Source: CALKXV01 sp965228905
GTDB taxonomy: Bacteria > Pseudomonadota > Alphaproteobacteria > Rhodobacterales > Rhodobacteraceae
Assembly (NCBI GenBank): GCA_965228905.1
Contig: CBDDII010000003.1
Location: forward strand, 2,232,001-2,296,000
Length of the DNA stretch: 64,000 nt
Direction of reading: 5' to 3'
Part shown: positions 50,315 to 59,836 of the stretch, in pieces
Layout: every line of letters begins with the position of its first letter
Position numbering within the stretch: the first letter of the stretch is position 1
Made by a program: the position numbers and the translations under genes
Notes under the pieces: generated by a model
What the model was told of the DNA's origin: nothing
The model's database searches: none
Seen by the model: the letters and a program-made list of their open reading frames with translations, nothing else

Positions 50315-52126
50315 ATGAGCGACACATTTTCCCATGAAGGCGAACGGACAAGCGGGTTGCGCACCATCCGCAAGGTGTCGCCATACCTGTGGCCCAAAGA
50401 AGAGTCCTGGGTGAAACGCCGGGTGGTCCTGGCGCTGTTCGTGCTGGTCTTTTCCAAGGTCATCGCGGTGACGACGCCGTTTTTCTACAAGGCGGCGGTC
50501 GACATGCTGGCGGGCGATGCCGTCGATCCGGCCTGGGCGCTTGGGCTTGGGGCCGTGGGTGTGACGGTGGCATATGGCGTTGCGCGGCTGATGACCGTGG
50601 GGTTCCAGCAGTTGCGCGACGTGATCTTTGCCGCCGTGGGCCAGCGGGCCTTGCGGATGATCGCGTTGGAGACGTTCCGGCATATCCATGCCTTGTCGCT
50701 GCGCTATCACATCACGCGCAAGACCGGCGGTCTCAGCCGGATCATCGAACGGGGGGTGAAGGGGGTCGAATTCCTGCTTCGGTTCCTGTTGTTCTCGATC
50801 GGCCCCTTGATCGTGGAACTGGTGATGATCGGCGCGGTTCTGGCTGTGGTCTTCGACGTCTGGTACTTGGCGGTCGTGGTCTTCACCATCGCGTTTTACG
50901 TCTGGTTCACCTTCAAAGTGACCGAGTGGCGGGTGAAGATCCGGCGCGAGATGAACGATCAGGACACCGACGCCAACCAGAAGGCCATCGACAGCCTGTT
51001 GAACTTTGAGACGGTCAAGTACTTCGGGGCCGAGGAGCGCGAGGCGTCGCGGTACGACAGTTCGATGGAGCGTTACGTGGCGGCGGCGCTGAAGACGTCT
51101 TATTCGCTGGCTTTCCTGAATTTCGGGCAATCCTTCCTGATTACCGGCGGTCTGGTCGCGGTGATGGTCATGGCGGCCATTGGCGTGTCGAACGGCACGC
51201 TCAGCGTCGGGGATTTCGTCATGGTCAACGCCTATATGATCCAGATCACCATGCCGCTGAACTTTCTTGGCACGGTTTACCGCGAGATCCGGCAGGCGCT
51301 GGTCGATATGGGCGAGATGTTCGATCTTTTGGAACAGCCCGCCGAGGTGCAGGACAAGCCGGGCGCGCCCGCGCTGGACATCAGGGGCGGGGCAATCCGT
51401 TTTGACGATGTGGTTTTCGGTTACGATGCGCAACGCCCGATCCTGAAGGGGGTCAGCCTTGAGGTGCCCGCCGGGCAGACGGTGGCGATTGTCGGCCCGT
51501 CGGGATCGGGCAAATCCACCATCGGGCGCTTGCTGTTCCGGTTTTACGATGTCGGTGGCGGGGCGCTGGTGATCGACGGTCAGGACATTCGCGACGTGAC
51601 GCAGGAAAGCCTGCACAGCGCCATCGGCGTGGTGCCACAAGACACCGTGCTGTTCAACGACAGCATCCTTTACAACATCGCCTATGGCCGCCCCGACGCC
51701 AGCGAGGCCGAGGTGATCGAGGCAGCGAAGGCCGCGAAGATCCACGATTTCATCTCGAGCCTGCCCGAGGGGTATCAGACGGCGGTTGGCGAACGCGGGT
51801 TGAAGCTGTCAGGCGGCGAGAAGCAGCGGGTCGGAATCGCGCGGACGATCCTGAAGAACCCGCCGATCCTGTTGCTGGACGAGGCGACGAGTGCGCTGGA
51901 CACCGAGACCGAGGCCGGCATTCAGAGCGAACTTCAGGGTCTGGGCGAGGGCCGTACGGTCATCACCATCGCGCACCGTCTGTCGACCATCGCAAATGCC
52001 GACCGGATCGTGGTGCTGGAAAAAGGCCGGATCGTGGAAGAAGGCCGTCATGACGCGCTGTTGGAACAGGGCGGGCGCTATGCCGCGCTTTGGGCCATGC
52101 AGGCGGCGGAGGAAGAGGCGGCCTGA
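50315..52126 (+). CDS. Atm1-type ABC exporter (half transporter)
   Basis: 603 residues, a TM domain followed by an ABC ATPase. NFETVKYFGAEEREASRYD in the TM/coupling region is the hallmark of the Atm1/HMT group that exports glutathione-linked compounds. Walker A VGPSGSGKST, signature LSGGEKQR, Walker B ILLLDEAT and H-loop IAHRLSTI are all intact. It functions as a homodimer. Confidence 0.93.
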   Translation: MSDTFSHEGERTSGLRTIRKVSPYLWPKEESWVKRRVVLALFVLVFSKVIAVTTPFFYKAAVDMLAGDAVDPAWALGLGAVGVTVAYGVARLMTVGFQQLRDVIFAAVGQRALRMIALETFRHIHALSLRYHITRKTGGLSRIIERGVKGVEFLLRFLLFSIGPLIVELVMIGAVLAVVFDVWYLAVVVFTIAFYVWFTFKVTEWRVKIRREMNDQDTDANQKAIDSLLNFETVKYFGAEEREASRYDSSMERYVAAALKTSYSLAFLNFGQSFLITGGLVAVMVMAAIGVSNGTLSVGDFVMVNAYMIQITMPLNFLGTVYREIRQALVDMGEMFDLLEQPAEVQDKPGAPALDIRGGAIRFDDVVFGYDAQRPILKGVSLEVPAGQTVAIVGPSGSGKSTIGRLLFRFYDVGGGALVIDGQDIRDVTQESLHSAIGVVPQDTVLFNDSILYNIAYGRPDASEAEVIEAAKAAKIHDFISSLPEGYQTAVGERGLKLSGGEKQRVGIARTILKNPPILLLDEATSALDTETEAGIQSELQGLGEGRTVITIAHRLSTIANADRIVVLEKGRIVEEGRHDALLEQGGRYAALWAMQAAEEEAA

Positions 52127-52190
52127 CGCCTTAACCCTGTTTTAGGGCCTCTTGTCTAAGGATCTTCCGGGTTTTTCGGAGGTTTCACCG

Positions 52191-52709
52191 ATGCTGCGCG
52201 GTCTTCGACATGCGGGAATGCTGCTTGCCTTGCTGGCCGGCCTGACCGCCTGCGCGCGCAACGACGAAGCCGGGTTGCGCAGCACGCTGAACCAGTGGTT
52301 CTTTCTGGGCGATCCTGAGTATTTCAAATCGAAAAGCCGTTGCACGGCAGCGGTTTACCGGGCGCGCGTGGTGGAACCCCGCCGCGCATTGCCGGTGGAA
52401 GGCTCGGTTGCGGAAGCCAAGGCGGCGTTCCTGGCTAAGGGGCTTTCGGCGTTTCAGCTTGAAGGGTTCAGCCCGAACGATCTGACCGACGCGCTTTTGC
52501 TGGACGGGCGCGGTGTCATGGGGAAAGAGGTACTTGCGGCAGCGGCACAGGCGGTTCCATGCTTTGAAGGCACATCGGCAGAGGTCAAGCTGAGAAAGGC
52601 GCTGACCCAGGTCGGGGCGCTGGTGGCCTATGACGGGGGCAGCGAAGGGGCCATTGTTCTGGATCCGGTTCAGCGGCTGGTCTTTTATGTGGCCGGGGAC
52701 GTCTGGTGA
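52191..52709 (+). CDS. Putative lipoprotein, unknown function
   Basis: 172 residues starting MLRGLRHAGMLLALLAGLTAC, a lipoprotein signal with lipobox LTAC. The mature part holds a Trp/Phe segment (TLNQWFFLGDPEYFKSKSRC) and a second cysteine in VPCFEG. GGAGG lies 12 bases before the ATG. It could be co-transcribed with the ABC exporter 64 bp upstream. No family recognised. Confidence 0.7.
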   Translation: MLRGLRHAGMLLALLAGLTACARNDEAGLRSTLNQWFFLGDPEYFKSKSRCTAAVYRARVVEPRRALPVEGSVAEAKAAFLAKGLSAFQLEGFSPNDLTDALLLDGRGVMGKEVLAAAAQAVPCFEGTSAEVKLRKALTQVGALVAYDGGSEGAIVLDPVQRLVFYVAGDVW

Positions 52710-52720
52710 TCGCGTGACCT

Positions 52721-52739
52721 CCTGACAGGCCCTGTCAGG
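52721..52739. repeat. Inverted repeat upstream of the Bcr/CflA gene
   Basis: CCTGACAGG and CCTGTCAGG flank a single C: a perfect 9-bp dyad 61 bp ahead of the transporter start. It lacks a T-run, so an operator is as likely as a terminator for the lipoprotein gene. Confidence 0.5.
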
Positions 52740-52800
52740 ATTGCTCTGGCACTTTGCGCATTGGTGGTGCTAGTCAACGGCCAGAATACTGGAGATTCCC

Positions 52801-53994
52801 ATGCAACCGTCGATGTTCCGGACGGCCCTTATCCTGGGCCTCATGTCCGCCGTTTCGCCTTTCGCGATTGATATGTACCTGCCCGCGATGCCCGCGATCG
52901 AAGAGGCGCTGAACACCACCGTCGCAGGCACCCAAGCGACGATCACCGCCTATTTCCTGTCGTTCGGGCTGGCGCAGATCATATATGGCCCGATGGCCGA
53001 CCGTTTCGGGCGGAAGCCGCCGATCTTTGTGGGGCTGGTGATCTTTCTGGCAGGCACCATCGCGGCGGCGGTGGCACCGGACGTCCAGTGGCTGATCGCG
53101 GCGCGGTTCGTGCAGGGCCTTGGTGGCGCGGCGCTGATGGTGGTGCCACGGGCGATCATCCGCGACCTGCACACGGGGCCGGAAGCGACAAAGCTGATGG
53201 CGATGATCATGCTGGTGATCTCGGTCTCGCCCATGCTGGCGCCTTTGGCCGGGTCGGGTGTGATCGCGCTTGGCGGATGGAGGGCGGTGTTCTGGATCAT
53301 CGCGGCGGGCGGCTTGGCCAGCCTGTTGATGCTGACTTTCCTTCAGCCCGAAACCCACGCGCCGGACAAGCGCGTGCCGATCCGCTTTGCCGAGATGCGG
53401 CGCGGGGCGGGAACCTTGCTGGGCGATCCGTCTTTCATGGGGCTGACGCTGGTCGGCGGCTTCGGGATTTCGAGTTTCTTTATTTTCCTGACCAGTGCGC
53501 CATTCGTTTATACCGAGGATTTCGGACTTACCCCGACCGGTTTCGCACTGGCCTTCGCGGTCAATGCCATCGGGTTCTTTGCCGCCTCGCAGGCCGCAGG
53601 CCCCCTGGGCGCAAGGATCGGGATGGAGCGGGTGATCCTGTTCGGAACGGCCGGGTTTGCCTTTTTTGCGGTGCTTTTGCTGGCGGTCGCGCTGGCGGGC
53701 GGTGCGACCCTTTGGACGGTGGTGGGCCTGTTGTTCTTGGCCAATGCCTTTCTCGGGCTGGTGATCCCTTCGACCATGGTGATGGCGCTGGATCCGCACC
53801 CCGAGATTGCGGGGCTCGCCTCGTCCCTTGGCGGGACGCTTCAGATGATCCTCGGCGCGGTCTCGGTGATGCTGGCGGCACCGTTCTTTGACGGAACCGC
53901 CTTGCCGATGGTGGCCGCGATCGCGGTCTGTGCACTGGTTGCGCTTGGGATCGTCCTGACGGTGTTGAAACGCCCCCAGCCGCAAAACGGCTGA
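52801..53994 (+). CDS. Bcr/CflA-family drug resistance transporter
   Basis: 397 residues, 12 TM helices. MFS features: SPFAIDMYLPAMPAIEEAL (motif D1 region), IIYGPMADRFGRKPPIFVG (motif A), and GGAALMVVPRAIIRDL. DHA1 drug:H+ antiporter; Bcr/CflA members export bicyclomycin, chloramphenicol or sulfonamides, the substrate here unknown. A hairpin overlaps its stop. Confidence 0.92.
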   Translation: MQPSMFRTALILGLMSAVSPFAIDMYLPAMPAIEEALNTTVAGTQATITAYFLSFGLAQIIYGPMADRFGRKPPIFVGLVIFLAGTIAAAVAPDVQWLIAARFVQGLGGAALMVVPRAIIRDLHTGPEATKLMAMIMLVISVSPMLAPLAGSGVIALGGWRAVFWIIAAGGLASLLMLTFLQPETHAPDKRVPIRFAEMRRGAGTLLGDPSFMGLTLVGGFGISSFFIFLTSAPFVYTEDFGLTPTGFALAFAVNAIGFFAASQAAGPLGARIGMERVILFGTAGFAFFAVLLLAVALAGGATLWTVVGLLFLANAFLGLVIPSTMVMALDPHPEIAGLASSLGGTLQMILGAVSVMLAAPFFDGTALPMVAAIAVCALVALGIVLTVLKRPQPQNG

Positions 53995-53999
53995 GGGCG
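53971..53999. terminator. Possible bidirectional terminator between bcr-like and RND genes
   Basis: CGCCCCCAGCCG (53971-53982) pairs with CGGCTGAGGGCG (53988-53999), loop CAAAA, one mismatch. It overlaps the TGA at 53992. Only TTTC follows on the minus strand, so it is a weak candidate. Confidence 0.5.
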
Positions 54000-54004
54000 C
54001 ATCG

Positions 54005-57000
54005 TCACTCCGCCGCGCGAAGTTCGCCCTTGGGCGGGTTCAGCGGGTCGGTGTCGACGTCCCAGATCACCTCGGTCGCCTTCTTGCGGCGCGCGGCGCG
54101 GGCAAGGGCATAGTCGCGTGCCGAGCTTGAACGCGACCCCCGTGTGATCGCGCTGACCCAGGCCAGCACATTCGCAAGGATCGTCCAGGACCAGACCCGA
54201 AGCGCCAGCATCGAGGGCGTGAAGATCAGCGTCAGCACCGTTGCGATGCCAAGGCCGAAGACAACGGCAGTCGCCAGTTGTTTCCACCAGAGCGCCGTGG
54301 GGCTGTCGATGGAATAGCCGCCCCCGAAGAAGTCGAGGCTGAGGCCGAACATCATCGGCGCAAGCCCCGCCATGGTGGTGCTGGTGGTCAGCAGAACCGG
54401 GCGGATCCGGGCCTCGGCGGTGCGGATGATCGCTTCGATCCGGGGCATGTAGCGGGAATATTCCTGATAGGTGTCGATCAGCACGATGTTGTTGTTCACG
54501 ACGATCCCGGCAAGCGCAACGATGCCCGTACCCGTCATGATGATCGAGAACGCCTGGCCCATGACCAGCATCCCGATCAGCACGCCCGCGGTCGAAAGCA
54601 CAACCGCCGCCAGCACCAGAACGGCGTTATAGACGCTGTTGAACTGCGCCAGAAGGATGATGAACATCAGGAACAGCGCGGCGGTAAAGCCGGTTTGCAG
54701 GAAGGCTTCGGATTCGGCCTGGTCTTCCTGGTCGCCGGTCCATTCCCAATCCACCCCGGCGGGGAAGGGGGCGTCTTCCTCGAGCCAGGTGGTGATCGCC
54801 GCGATCCGCTCGTTCGGGTTGACCGGGACGATGGCGACATCTTCATCGAGCAACGCCTCGCGGAAGGCCGGAAGGCTGCCGCCAAGTTCGGGTTCGGCGA
54901 TCCTGAGGTTGGTGTAAAAGGCGTCGTTCAGGGCGAAGGTGCCAGCGGCCTCGGTGTCCACCTCGGTCAGATAGCCAAGCGTGACCTCTTCCTTCACGGC
55001 CTTGAACAATGCGCTTTCCACCCCGGCCTTCACGTCGAAATACCGCGTCTGGTCGACCCGGTTGATCTGTGCCAACTGGGCGACGGGTTTGCGGGTGATG
55101 AAGTTCGACAAGGGGATCAGCCCGTCGGCGGTGCGGACCTTCAAGTTGTCGAGCGTGGCCAGCACGCGGTCGCTTTCAGGGAAGCGGACGCGGATCTCGA
55201 TTTCCTCGTCCGAACTGTCGACGCGCATGGTGTCCAGAAGCAGGCCACGGGTGACAAGCTGGACCATGCCGCCGACGGTTGCGACGTCGGCACCATAGCG
55301 CCCCGCCTTTTCCACATCGACGTCGATCTGCCAGTCGATGCCGGGCAGGGGCAGGTTGTCTTCCACATCCGTCAGCCCCGGCACCTGTTCGAAATAGGTG
55401 CGCGCCGTATCCGTGGCCGCGATCAGATCGCCCCAATTGTCGGTTTTCAGGCGCAGATGAACCGGTTTTGCGCTGGCCGGGCCGCCCGCAAGGTTCAGGA
55501 TCTCGGTCTGGATGCCGGGGATAGCCGCAAGTTTCGCTTCCAGTTTTTCGATCACCACGTCGCCGTCCAGTTCGGCCAGCGGGATGTCGTGGGTGCGGGC
55601 AAACTCGGGCCGGTCGTCCCAGGGAACAAGCTCGATCTGGACCTGGCCGATGGCATCCGACGGGCCTTGTGCGCCGCCGGTGTTGGCGTTGAGGCCCCCG
55701 ACACCGGCAAAGGCAAAGGCGTTGTCGATGCCCGGTGTGCCCTGGATCGCCGCTTCGACCTCGCGCACGATCTGGTCCTTGTCCTGAAGGCCGAGGTTGC
55801 CGCGTGCGCGGACATAGATGATGGCCTGTTCGGGCTCGGATTCGACGAAGAATTCGACGCCGTTGTTGTTTTCTCCGAAGTAGCTGAAGGTCGACAGGAC
55901 AAAGAAGATCACGGCGCCGATCGCGACCAGTGGCATCACCGGGTTGCCGACGATGAAGGCGATCAGATATCCGAATGGCGTGCGCCGCCCTTCGGTTTCG
56001 ACCTTGTCGCGTTTCCGTTCGATCTTGGCCGCGCCAAGGACGATCGAGGCGAGGACACAGGACGCGGCGAAACCCAGGGGGCCGACAAGGAAAGGCAGGG
56101 GATCGCCGCCGCCGGTCATGTAGGAAAGGTTGATCGTCTGCATGGCGAAGATGAACATCAAGAAGATGACCACCGGCACCAGCGCGGCACGCGCCGCCCA
56201 GGGCAGCATCCGTGCGAGAGCCGCCGACGAGCGTTCGAAGTTGCGGCTGATGCGCCCCGCGACACCGCCCATGACCGGCAGGAAAATGATGGCGACAATG
56301 AACGACGCGATCAGCACGAAGATCATGGTGACGGGCAGCATCCCCATGAATTCACCGACGACACCGGGCCAGAACAGCATCGGCAGGAAGGCACAGAGCG
56401 TGGTCGCGGTCGAGGCCGCGATTGGCCAGAACATGCGTTTTGCCGCCTCGGTATAGGCGTGCATGGGGCCAGAGCCTTCGCTGATGCGCTTGTCGGCGTA
56501 TTCGACGACCACGACCGCCCCGTCAACCAGCATGCCCACGGCCAGGATCAGGCCGAACATGACGATGTTGGAAATCGTGACATCCATCGCGGCAAAGAGC
56601 GCGAAGGTCATCAAGAACGAGGTCGGGATCGCAAAACCGACAAGCAGGGCCGAGCGTGACCCGAGTGCGGCAAGGACGACGATCATCACAAGGGCAACGG
56701 CGGTCAGGACCGAGCCTTCCAACTGGCTGACCATGGAAGAGACCTGCCGCGACTGGTCGTTCGAGGTGCCGACGGTGATCGCCTCTTGCAGTTCGGGTTC
56801 CCAGGTCGCGACTTCCTTGGCGACCTCTTCCTTCACCAGTGCGACGGTGTCGATGATGTTGAAGCCCTTGCGCTTGACCACTTGCAGAGCGACGGTTTTT
56901 TCACCGTTGAACCGCGCGGTACCTTCGCGGTCTTCGAAGGTCAGGCGGATGTCGGCCAGTTCGCCCAGGGTCACGACCCGGTCGCCGTTGGTCTTGATCG

Positions 57001-57727
57001 GCAGGTTGTAGATGTCCTGCTGTTCATCGAAGGACGAGGGGATCTTGACGGCGAAAGCACCGCTTTCGGTTTCGACTTCGCCTGCCGCGATCAACTGGTT
57101 GTTGTTGACGACGACGTTGATCAGGTCACCGGCGGTGACGTTGTAGGCCTCAAGCCTGAGGGGGTCGATCACCACCTCCAGCATCTCGTCCCGGTGACCG
57201 GCAAGCGAGGCTTCGAGCACCGCGTCGATGCCTTCAAGACGGTCCTGCAAGTCCTTGGCGACACGCAGCAAAGTCCGCTCGGGCAGGGCGCCCGTCAGGT
57301 TGACGATCAGGATCGGGAATTCCGAGAAGTTGAATTCGTCGATCGTGTAGTTTTCGGCCCCTGCGGGAAACTCGGCCTCGGCCTTGTTCATCGCGGCGCG
57401 GACGTCCGCCAGAACCTGTGTCTTGTCCCAGCCGAATTCGAATTCGAGGATGACGATGGAATAGCCCTCGGCGGCCGTGCCCGTCATGGTCTTCAGCCCG
57501 TCGAGGTCGGCAAGCTCGGTTTCCATCGGCTTGACCAGCAAGGTCTCGGCATCCTCGGCGGAAATGCCGGGGAAGGGGACGGAAACGAAGATCGCGGGGA
57601 TCTCGATGTCCGGCTCGCCTTCCTTGGGAAGCTGAACATAGGAGAAGATGCCCGCGACCAGCGACAGGATGATGAAGGCAATGATCATCCGGGCGCGGGA
57701 GGCGGCCCAATCGACGATACCGGTCAT
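54005..57727 (-). CDS. RND-family efflux permease
   Basis: 1240 residues, longer than the usual about 1030. Twelve TM helices and two periplasmic porter domains are visible. TM4 has GMLVDGAVVVVEY: the first of the paired proton-relay aspartates is kept, the second is Gly. Drug or metal efflux with the adaptor encoded upstream; an outer-membrane channel is not in this window. Coupled to the adaptor by a 4-bp overlap. Confidence 0.93.
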   Translation of the reverse strand: MTGIVDWAASRARMIIAFIILSLVAGIFSYVQLPKEGEPDIEIPAIFVSVPFPGISAEDAETLLVKPMETELADLDGLKTMTGTAAEGYSIVILEFEFGWDKTQVLADVRAAMNKAEAEFPAGAENYTIDEFNFSEFPILIVNLTGALPERTLLRVAKDLQDRLEGIDAVLEASLAGHRDEMLEVVIDPLRLEAYNVTAGDLINVVVNNNQLIAAGEVETESGAFAVKIPSSFDEQQDIYNLPIKTNGDRVVTLGELADIRLTFEDREGTARFNGEKTVALQVVKRKGFNIIDTVALVKEEVAKEVATWEPELQEAITVGTSNDQSRQVSSMVSQLEGSVLTAVALVMIVVLAALGSRSALLVGFAIPTSFLMTFALFAAMDVTISNIVMFGLILAVGMLVDGAVVVVEYADKRISEGSGPMHAYTEAAKRMFWPIAASTATTLCAFLPMLFWPGVVGEFMGMLPVTMIFVLIASFIVAIIFLPVMGGVAGRISRNFERSSAALARMLPWAARAALVPVVIFLMFIFAMQTINLSYMTGGGDPLPFLVGPLGFAASCVLASIVLGAAKIERKRDKVETEGRRTPFGYLIAFIVGNPVMPLVAIGAVIFFVLSTFSYFGENNNGVEFFVESEPEQAIIYVRARGNLGLQDKDQIVREVEAAIQGTPGIDNAFAFAGVGGLNANTGGAQGPSDAIGQVQIELVPWDDRPEFARTHDIPLAELDGDVVIEKLEAKLAAIPGIQTEILNLAGGPASAKPVHLRLKTDNWGDLIAATDTARTYFEQVPGLTDVEDNLPLPGIDWQIDVDVEKAGRYGADVATVGGMVQLVTRGLLLDTMRVDSSDEEIEIRVRFPESDRVLATLDNLKVRTADGLIPLSNFITRKPVAQLAQINRVDQTRYFDVKAGVESALFKAVKEEVTLGYLTEVDTEAAGTFALNDAFYTNLRIAEPELGGSLPAFREALLDEDVAIVPVNPNERIAAITTWLEEDAPFPAGVDWEWTGDQEDQAESEAFLQTGFTAALFLMFIILLAQFNSVYNAVLVLAAVVLSTAGVLIGMLVMGQAFSIIMTGTGIVALAGIVVNNNIVLIDTYQEYSRYMPRIEAIIRTAEARIRPVLLTTSTTMAGLAPMMFGLSLDFFGGGYSIDSPTALWWKQLATAVVFGLGIATVLTLIFTPSMLALRVWSWTILANVLAWVSAITRGSRSSSARDYALARAARRKKATEVIWDVDTDPLNPPKGELRAAE

Positions 57728-58956
57728 TGATCGGTCTCCCGGTAGGTCGGGGTCACGGCGACGCCGTCGGTGACGAATTCCTGCCCCACGACGATCACGT
57801 CGGCGGTGTCCGGCAGACCGGTCACCCAGATGCCCTCGACCGTATCGCGCACGACGCCGACGGGGGCAAAGACGGCTTTGCCATCTTCGACCAGCCGAAC
57901 GCCGAAGCGACCGTTATCGTCCAGCGTCATCGCGGTTTGCGGCAGGCGGTGCGCACTTTGACCATCGGACTGGATCAGGATCTCGGCGGTCTGGCCGTCG
58001 CGGATTTTCAGGTCGGGGTTGGGGATGTCCACATCCACCTGGAATGTGCGGGTGTCCGGGTCGGCAGACCGCGAGATGAAGCTGACCACACCGGCCACTT
58101 CGGCACCCGAGGACAGGCGCGCGCCTGCGGTGGCACCGATTTCCACCCGGTCGACCATGGTTTCAGGCACGAAGCCCACCAGTTTGATCGTCTCAAGCTG
58201 TATGATCGTCGCACAAAGCGATCCGGGCTGCATGAGCGAGCCGATCTCGGCGGCATCGCTTTCAAGGATGCCCGAGAAGGGGGCGCGGATTTCAAGGTTG
58301 CCCAGTTCGTTCTCGGCGGCGGCCACGGCGGTTTCGGCGGCCTGAATCCCGGATTTAGCGGTTTCCACCCCGGCGGTGGCCGATTGCACCGATGCGCGGG
58401 CGGCTTCCACGACAGCGGTCGTCTGCGCGACGCGGGTTTCGGAGGCGAATCCGTCCTGGGACAGACGCAATGCGGCCCGGTCGTTGATCTCGGCCTCGGC
58501 CAATCCGGCCTGTGCGCTGGCCAGTTGCGCTTCGGCCTCGGGCAGGCGCGAGCGGGCTTCGCGCAGACGTGCGTTGGCTTCGTCCAGCGCGATCTGGCGG
58601 GTGCCGGGGTCGAGCCGGCAGAGAAGATCGTCCTTGGCCACGCTGGCCCCACGGCGCAGCGGCTCGCTGATGATCTGACCCGAGGTTTCAGCCCGCAGTT
58701 CGACCTGACGCGCGGCTTCGGTGCGGCCACGCAGGATCACGGCACCGTCCACGGTCTGGGCCGTGCTTTTCAACGCGACGACGGAGACGGTTGTGATTTC
58801 CTCGCTGTCCTCGGCCATGTCTTCGGACGGCGTGGTCTCGGTCGAGGCGGCGGCGTTGCTGGCCCCGGCAAATTCCTTGAGGGCGTCACGTTCGAATATG
58901 ACGAAATACAATGCGGCGACCACGATCATTGCGGTCAGTATGGAAAACACACGCAT
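57724..58956 (-). CDS. RND efflux periplasmic adaptor (MFP) subunit
   Basis: 410 residues. An N-terminal signal anchor (FSILTAMIVVAALYFVIF) is followed by the lipoyl half-motif, a long alpha-helical hairpin (QIALDEANARLREARSRLPEAEAQLASAQAGLAEAEI), the second lipoyl half (IRAPFSGILESDAAEIG) and a beta-barrel. It links the permease to an outer-membrane channel. First gene of the operon; the TetR-type dyad is 72-92 bp upstream. Confidence 0.92.
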   Translation of the reverse strand: MRVFSILTAMIVVAALYFVIFERDALKEFAGASNAAASTETTPSEDMAEDSEEITTVSVVALKSTAQTVDGAVILRGRTEAARQVELRAETSGQIISEPLRRGASVAKDDLLCRLDPGTRQIALDEANARLREARSRLPEAEAQLASAQAGLAEAEINDRAALRLSQDGFASETRVAQTTAVVEAARASVQSATAGVETAKSGIQAAETAVAAAENELGNLEIRAPFSGILESDAAEIGSLMQPGSLCATIIQLETIKLVGFVPETMVDRVEIGATAGARLSSGAEVAGVVSFISRSADPDTRTFQVDVDIPNPDLKIRDGQTAEILIQSDGQSAHRLPQTAMTLDDNGRFGVRLVEDGKAVFAPVGVVRDTVEGIWVTGLPDTADVIVVGQEFVTDGVAVTPTYRETDQ

Positions 58957-59027
58957 CTAAGTTTGTCCTTGCTCTGGTCCGTGTCCGGCGTCGGGCCTGA
59001 TTTTCTTGGTTTCTGGGGTCTTGCGGC

Positions 59028-59048
59028 TAAACTGTTTAGTTCAGTTTA
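59028..59048 (-). promoter_or_regulatory. TetR-type dyad upstream of the RND operon
   Basis: TAAACTG and CAGTTTA flank a 7-bp spacer (TTTAGTT), and an inner CTAAAC-T-GTTTAG dyad overlaps it at 59027-59039. AT-rich overlapping palindromes of this size are the usual operators of TetR-type repressors of RND pumps. No regulator gene is adjacent in this window. Confidence 0.6.
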
Positions 59049-59166
59049 CCTAAATCGTCCTTTTGCCGCAAGGTTTCAACCCCCGAAGTGACGTTGAGTT
59101 CTTTGCATTCCTGATATGCACACGATAAGAGGGCGATCAGGTTACAAATTGGGCAGGGAGCCAAGG

Positions 59167-59820
59167 GTGGCGGACCAGGATTCCTTTATCAACGAAGTCT
59201 CGGAAGAGGTTCGAAAAGACCGGCTTTTCAAGCTGTTCAAGAAATATGGCTGGATCGCCGTTGTTCTGGTGCTGATCGTCGTCGGTGGCGCTTCGGTATT
59301 CGAATGGCAAAAGGCCAAGGCCCGTGCCGAGGCGGAACAGACCGGCGATGCGCTTTTGGCTGCACTTGAGGGTGAAACGCCCGAAGCCCGCCGCGACGCG
59401 CTGGCCGCCCTCGACCCCGGTGACTCGGGCGAAAAATCCGTGCTGATCGGCCTCTTGAAGTCGGCCTCGGAAGCGGAATCGGACGATGCTGCAGCAGCGC
59501 GCGCTACGCTGATCGCCATCGTCAACAACCCCGACGCGCCGATGATCTATCGCGATCTGGCGCGTCTGAAAGCCTCCATGCTGCCCGGAGAAGCCCCCGA
59601 GGAGCGGATCGGTCTGTTGGAGCCGATCATGGCCGCAGGTAACCCATTTCGCCTTTTGGCGGTTGAGCAGCGTGCGCTGGCCGAGATCGAGATGGGGGAA
59701 ACCGAAACCGCGCTTGCCACGCTTGAGGCGATTCTTGCCGATGCAGAGGTGACGGAAGCCTTGCGCGGGCGGGCGAGGCAGTTGATTGTGGCCCTGGGTG
59801 GCGAGTTGAGCCAAAGCTAG
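59167..59820 (+). CDS. YfgM-like tetratricopeptide membrane protein
   Basis: 217 residues, GTG start at 59167 with a purine-rich GGGAGCC upstream. The cytoplasmic start (DSFINEVSEEVRKDRLFKLFKKYGW) precedes one TM helix (IAVVLVLIVVGGASVFEW), then TPR-like helices. YfgM is a periplasmic chaperone that works with SecYEG/PpiD; the gene is next to bamB here as in many proteobacteria, supporting the call. Confidence 0.85.
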   Translation: MADQDSFINEVSEEVRKDRLFKLFKKYGWIAVVLVLIVVGGASVFEWQKAKARAEAEQTGDALLAALEGETPEARRDALAALDPGDSGEKSVLIGLLKSASEAESDDAAAARATLIAIVNNPDAPMIYRDLARLKASMLPGEAPEERIGLLEPIMAAGNPFRLLAVEQRALAEIEMGETETALATLEAILADAEVTEALRGRARQLIVALGGELSQS

Positions 59821-59836
59821 GCCAGCCAGAACAAGC

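Noticed and set aside
54278..56659. 793-codon plus-strand frame antisense to the RND permease
   Set aside because: Asp/Gly/His-rich shadow reading of a clear RND transporter.
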